Assembly: GCA_016716565.1 (NCBI GenBank)
Contig: JADJWC010000002.1
Location: 992,001 to 1,056,000 of the forward strand
Reading direction: 5' to 3'
Source: a bacterium
GTDB taxonomy: Bacteria > Bacteroidota > Ignavibacteria > Ignavibacteriales > Ignavibacteriaceae
DNA length: 64,000 nt
The notes beneath the pieces were generated by a model. It searched no databases. It was not told where the DNA came from and worked only from the letters and a program-made list of their open reading frames with translations. Every line of letters starts with the position of its first letter. The stretch's first letter is position 1. Made by a program: the position numbers and the translations under genes. This document shows positions 62,970 to 64,000 of the stretch, piece by piece.

Positions 62970-63233
62970 ATGGCAACTCATAAATCGGCTGAAAAAAGAA
63001 TCAGAGTAAGTGCAAGAAGACAGGTAGTTAACAAAGCGGCAGAATCCAGAATTAAATCAAGTGTTAAAAAAGTTTTAGCAACTACGAACAAAGAAGAAGC
63101 AGAGAAATTTTACAAAGAAGCTGTCAGCATTTTAGATAAAGGAACTTTAAAAGGTCTTATTAAAAAGAACACCGCTTCACGAAAAAAATCCCTGATTACA
63201 AGACACCTGAACAGCTTGCAGAAAAAAGCGTAA
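62970..63233 (+). CDS. rpsT: 30S ribosomal protein S20
   Basis: 87 residues, normal length, highly basic, with the S20 pattern MATHKSAEKRIRVSARRQVVNKAAESRIKSSVKK and the conserved KGTLKGLIKKNTASRKKSLI end. It binds 16S rRNA early in 30S assembly. It has its own promoter and terminator. Confidence 0.97.
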   Translation: MATHKSAEKRIRVSARRQVVNKAAESRIKSSVKKVLATTNKEEAEKFYKEAVSILDKGTLKGLIKKNTASRKKSLITRHLNSLQKKA

Positions 63234-63256
63234 CTCACTCACAATTTTTCTCACAC

Positions 63257-63287
63257 AAAAAAAGCTCTTCAATTGAAGAGCTTTTAA
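63257..63287 (+). terminator. Bidirectional terminator after rpsT
   Basis: AAAAGCTCTTCAA and TTGAAGAGCTTTT form a perfect 13-bp palindrome with A and T runs on both sides, between the convergent rpsT and the following minus-strand gene. Confidence 0.9.
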
Positions 63288-63288
63288 T

Positions 63289-64000
63289 TTACATATCTTG
63301 AATTGCGCTCTCCCCCTCACTCTCCGGCACAAAATATCTCACAGGCTGTATATTTCCCTTTTTATCTTTCACTGCGCGGACTTTCTTTTTTACAAGTATG
63401 CTGTGCTCGATAAAAAGTTTGTCGGCTATCTTTGATCCGAAAATGTACGAGGTTCCTTTTATCAAAACGTTCTTTCCTATCCGCAGCGGGAATTCATCGC
63501 TGCCGGTCATATTAACGCTGGATTCAATCCGTGAGCCATCACCGATAATAATATTTCCTTTGATAATATCTCCCCAGAGGATTTGCACATCGTTACCAAT
63601 TTTAAGTGTTTGCCCCGGGTAACAGGAAAGATGAACGTTACGACTTACGGAAACATTCTTTCCAAACAAAACTTTACCGTCAACAAAAACATCTTTACCA
63701 AGCTGAAGATTGAAATTCAAATCCACATCTTTCCCGATGTGAACGCCTTTTCCGACAACAACATCGAGAGCTGTATATTTTTTATCTGCCATTAAAATAT
63801 TATCAACGACTTTTTCGTGGATAAAGAAATCGTCGGGGTCTTCAATTTCGATTATATCTTTAAGCTTCTCGTATACATTCTTCCGGGCAATCGCTTCCAT
63901 TTCTTTCAGCACAGACTTATTATTGAAGCCCATCACGACGTAATCTTTTTCAGGACTTTCAGCAGCAACCGAATAATTTTTTTCATTAAATAATGAAATT
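63289..64000 (-). CDS. Left-handed beta-helix protein, N-terminus cut by window edge
   Basis: The frame is open to base 64000: upstream of the in-frame ATG at 63931-63933 it reads SLFNEKNYSVAAESPEKDYVVMGF, which looks coding, so this is the C-terminal part of a longer protein. The visible 237 residues end in a hexapeptide-repeat helix (VVVGKGVHIGKDVDLNF..LQLGKDVFVDGKVLFGKNVSVSRNVHL...IIKGNIIIGDGSRIE), like the C-terminal helix of nucleotide-sugar pyrophosphorylase or acyltransferase families. The last about 30 residues are a Lys-rich then acidic tail. The function cannot be assigned without the missing part. Confidence 0.7.
   Translation of the reverse strand, partial: ISLFNEKNYSVAAESPEKDYVVMGFNNKSVLKEMEAIARKNVYEKLKDIIEIEDPDDFFIHEKVVDNILMADKKYTALDVVVGKGVHIGKDVDLNFNLQLGKDVFVDGKVLFGKNVSVSRNVHLSCYPGQTLKIGNDVQILWGDIIKGNIIIGDGSRIESSVNMTGSDEFPLRIGKNVLIKGTSYIFGSKIADKLFIEHSILVKKKVRAVKDKKGNIQPVRYFVPESEGESAIQDM

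Noticed and set aside
1..64000. tRNA or rRNA genes
   Set aside because: No conserved T-loop GGTTCRAAYCC pattern with matching acceptor stems, and no rRNA segments were recognised. A covariance-model scan could still find one.

Overview
The window looks like chromosomal DNA from an AT-rich member of the Ignavibacteria or a close relative in the Bacteroidota/Chlorobiota group. Three things point there. Secreted proteins end in the type IX secretion sorting domain with the NYPNPFNP...FYQLKAGNF.ETKKM.LLK pattern. Several genes are preceded by Bacteroidota-type promoters (TTG, about 17-21 bp, TAnnTTTG). A one-piece periplasmic hybrid two-component regulator sits beside a TonB-dependent receptor. 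The lineage is inferred from these traits, not from a database search.

Layout. 1-7.4 kb is housekeeping: a partial small protein, plsY-gpsA, dgt with an asparagine-synthetase-like gene, and recG. 7.6-11.4 kb is a tightly coupled operon of two ATP-grasp ligases, a GNAT acetyltransferase and a lysine 2,3-aminomutase-like radical SAM enzyme. 11.5-22.3 kb carries a T9SS-secreted beta-propeller/beta-helix protein, an orphan sorting-domain protein, a giant hybrid sensor/AraC regulator and its partner TonB-dependent receptor. 22.4-36.7 kb is mixed: nadK, DUF1844, an AGCS symporter, ferredoxin, TPR lipoprotein, DUF350 plus transglutaminase-like pair, SDR, a large BNR-repeat secreted protein and a Kelch/T9SS protein.

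36.9-41.7 kb is the most accessory-looking part: an unrecognised 250-residue protein, a seven-unit array of 18-bp palindromes with an exact 42-bp period lying between two divergent promoters, a nucleoside-2-deoxyribosyltransferase/TIR-like protein, a DNA methyltransferase fused to a PD-(D/E)XK-like domain, a zinc-ribbon protein and a lipoprotein, with a duplicated segment around the zinc-ribbon gene.

44.1-54.8 kb, all on the minus strand, encodes a trimeric electron-bifurcating type [FeFe] hydrogenase (hydC-hydB-hydA), the maturase hydF, and downstream a hydrogenase-domain histidine kinase, a response regulator and a REC-PAS-histidine kinase, which together suggest an H2- or redox-sensing signalling branch. 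The gaps inside this cluster are filled with REP-like hairpin repeats. 55.4-64.0 kb is again mostly housekeeping: rlpA, a methyltransferase, DUF423, an OB-fold CcmE-like protein, uvrB, truA, an anion transporter, queD-queE, rpsT and a truncated left-handed beta-helix protein.

No rRNA, tRNA or CRISPR array, and no transposase gene, was recognised. Start codons were moved inward where a Shine-Dalgarno sequence and signal peptide, or family length, supported it.
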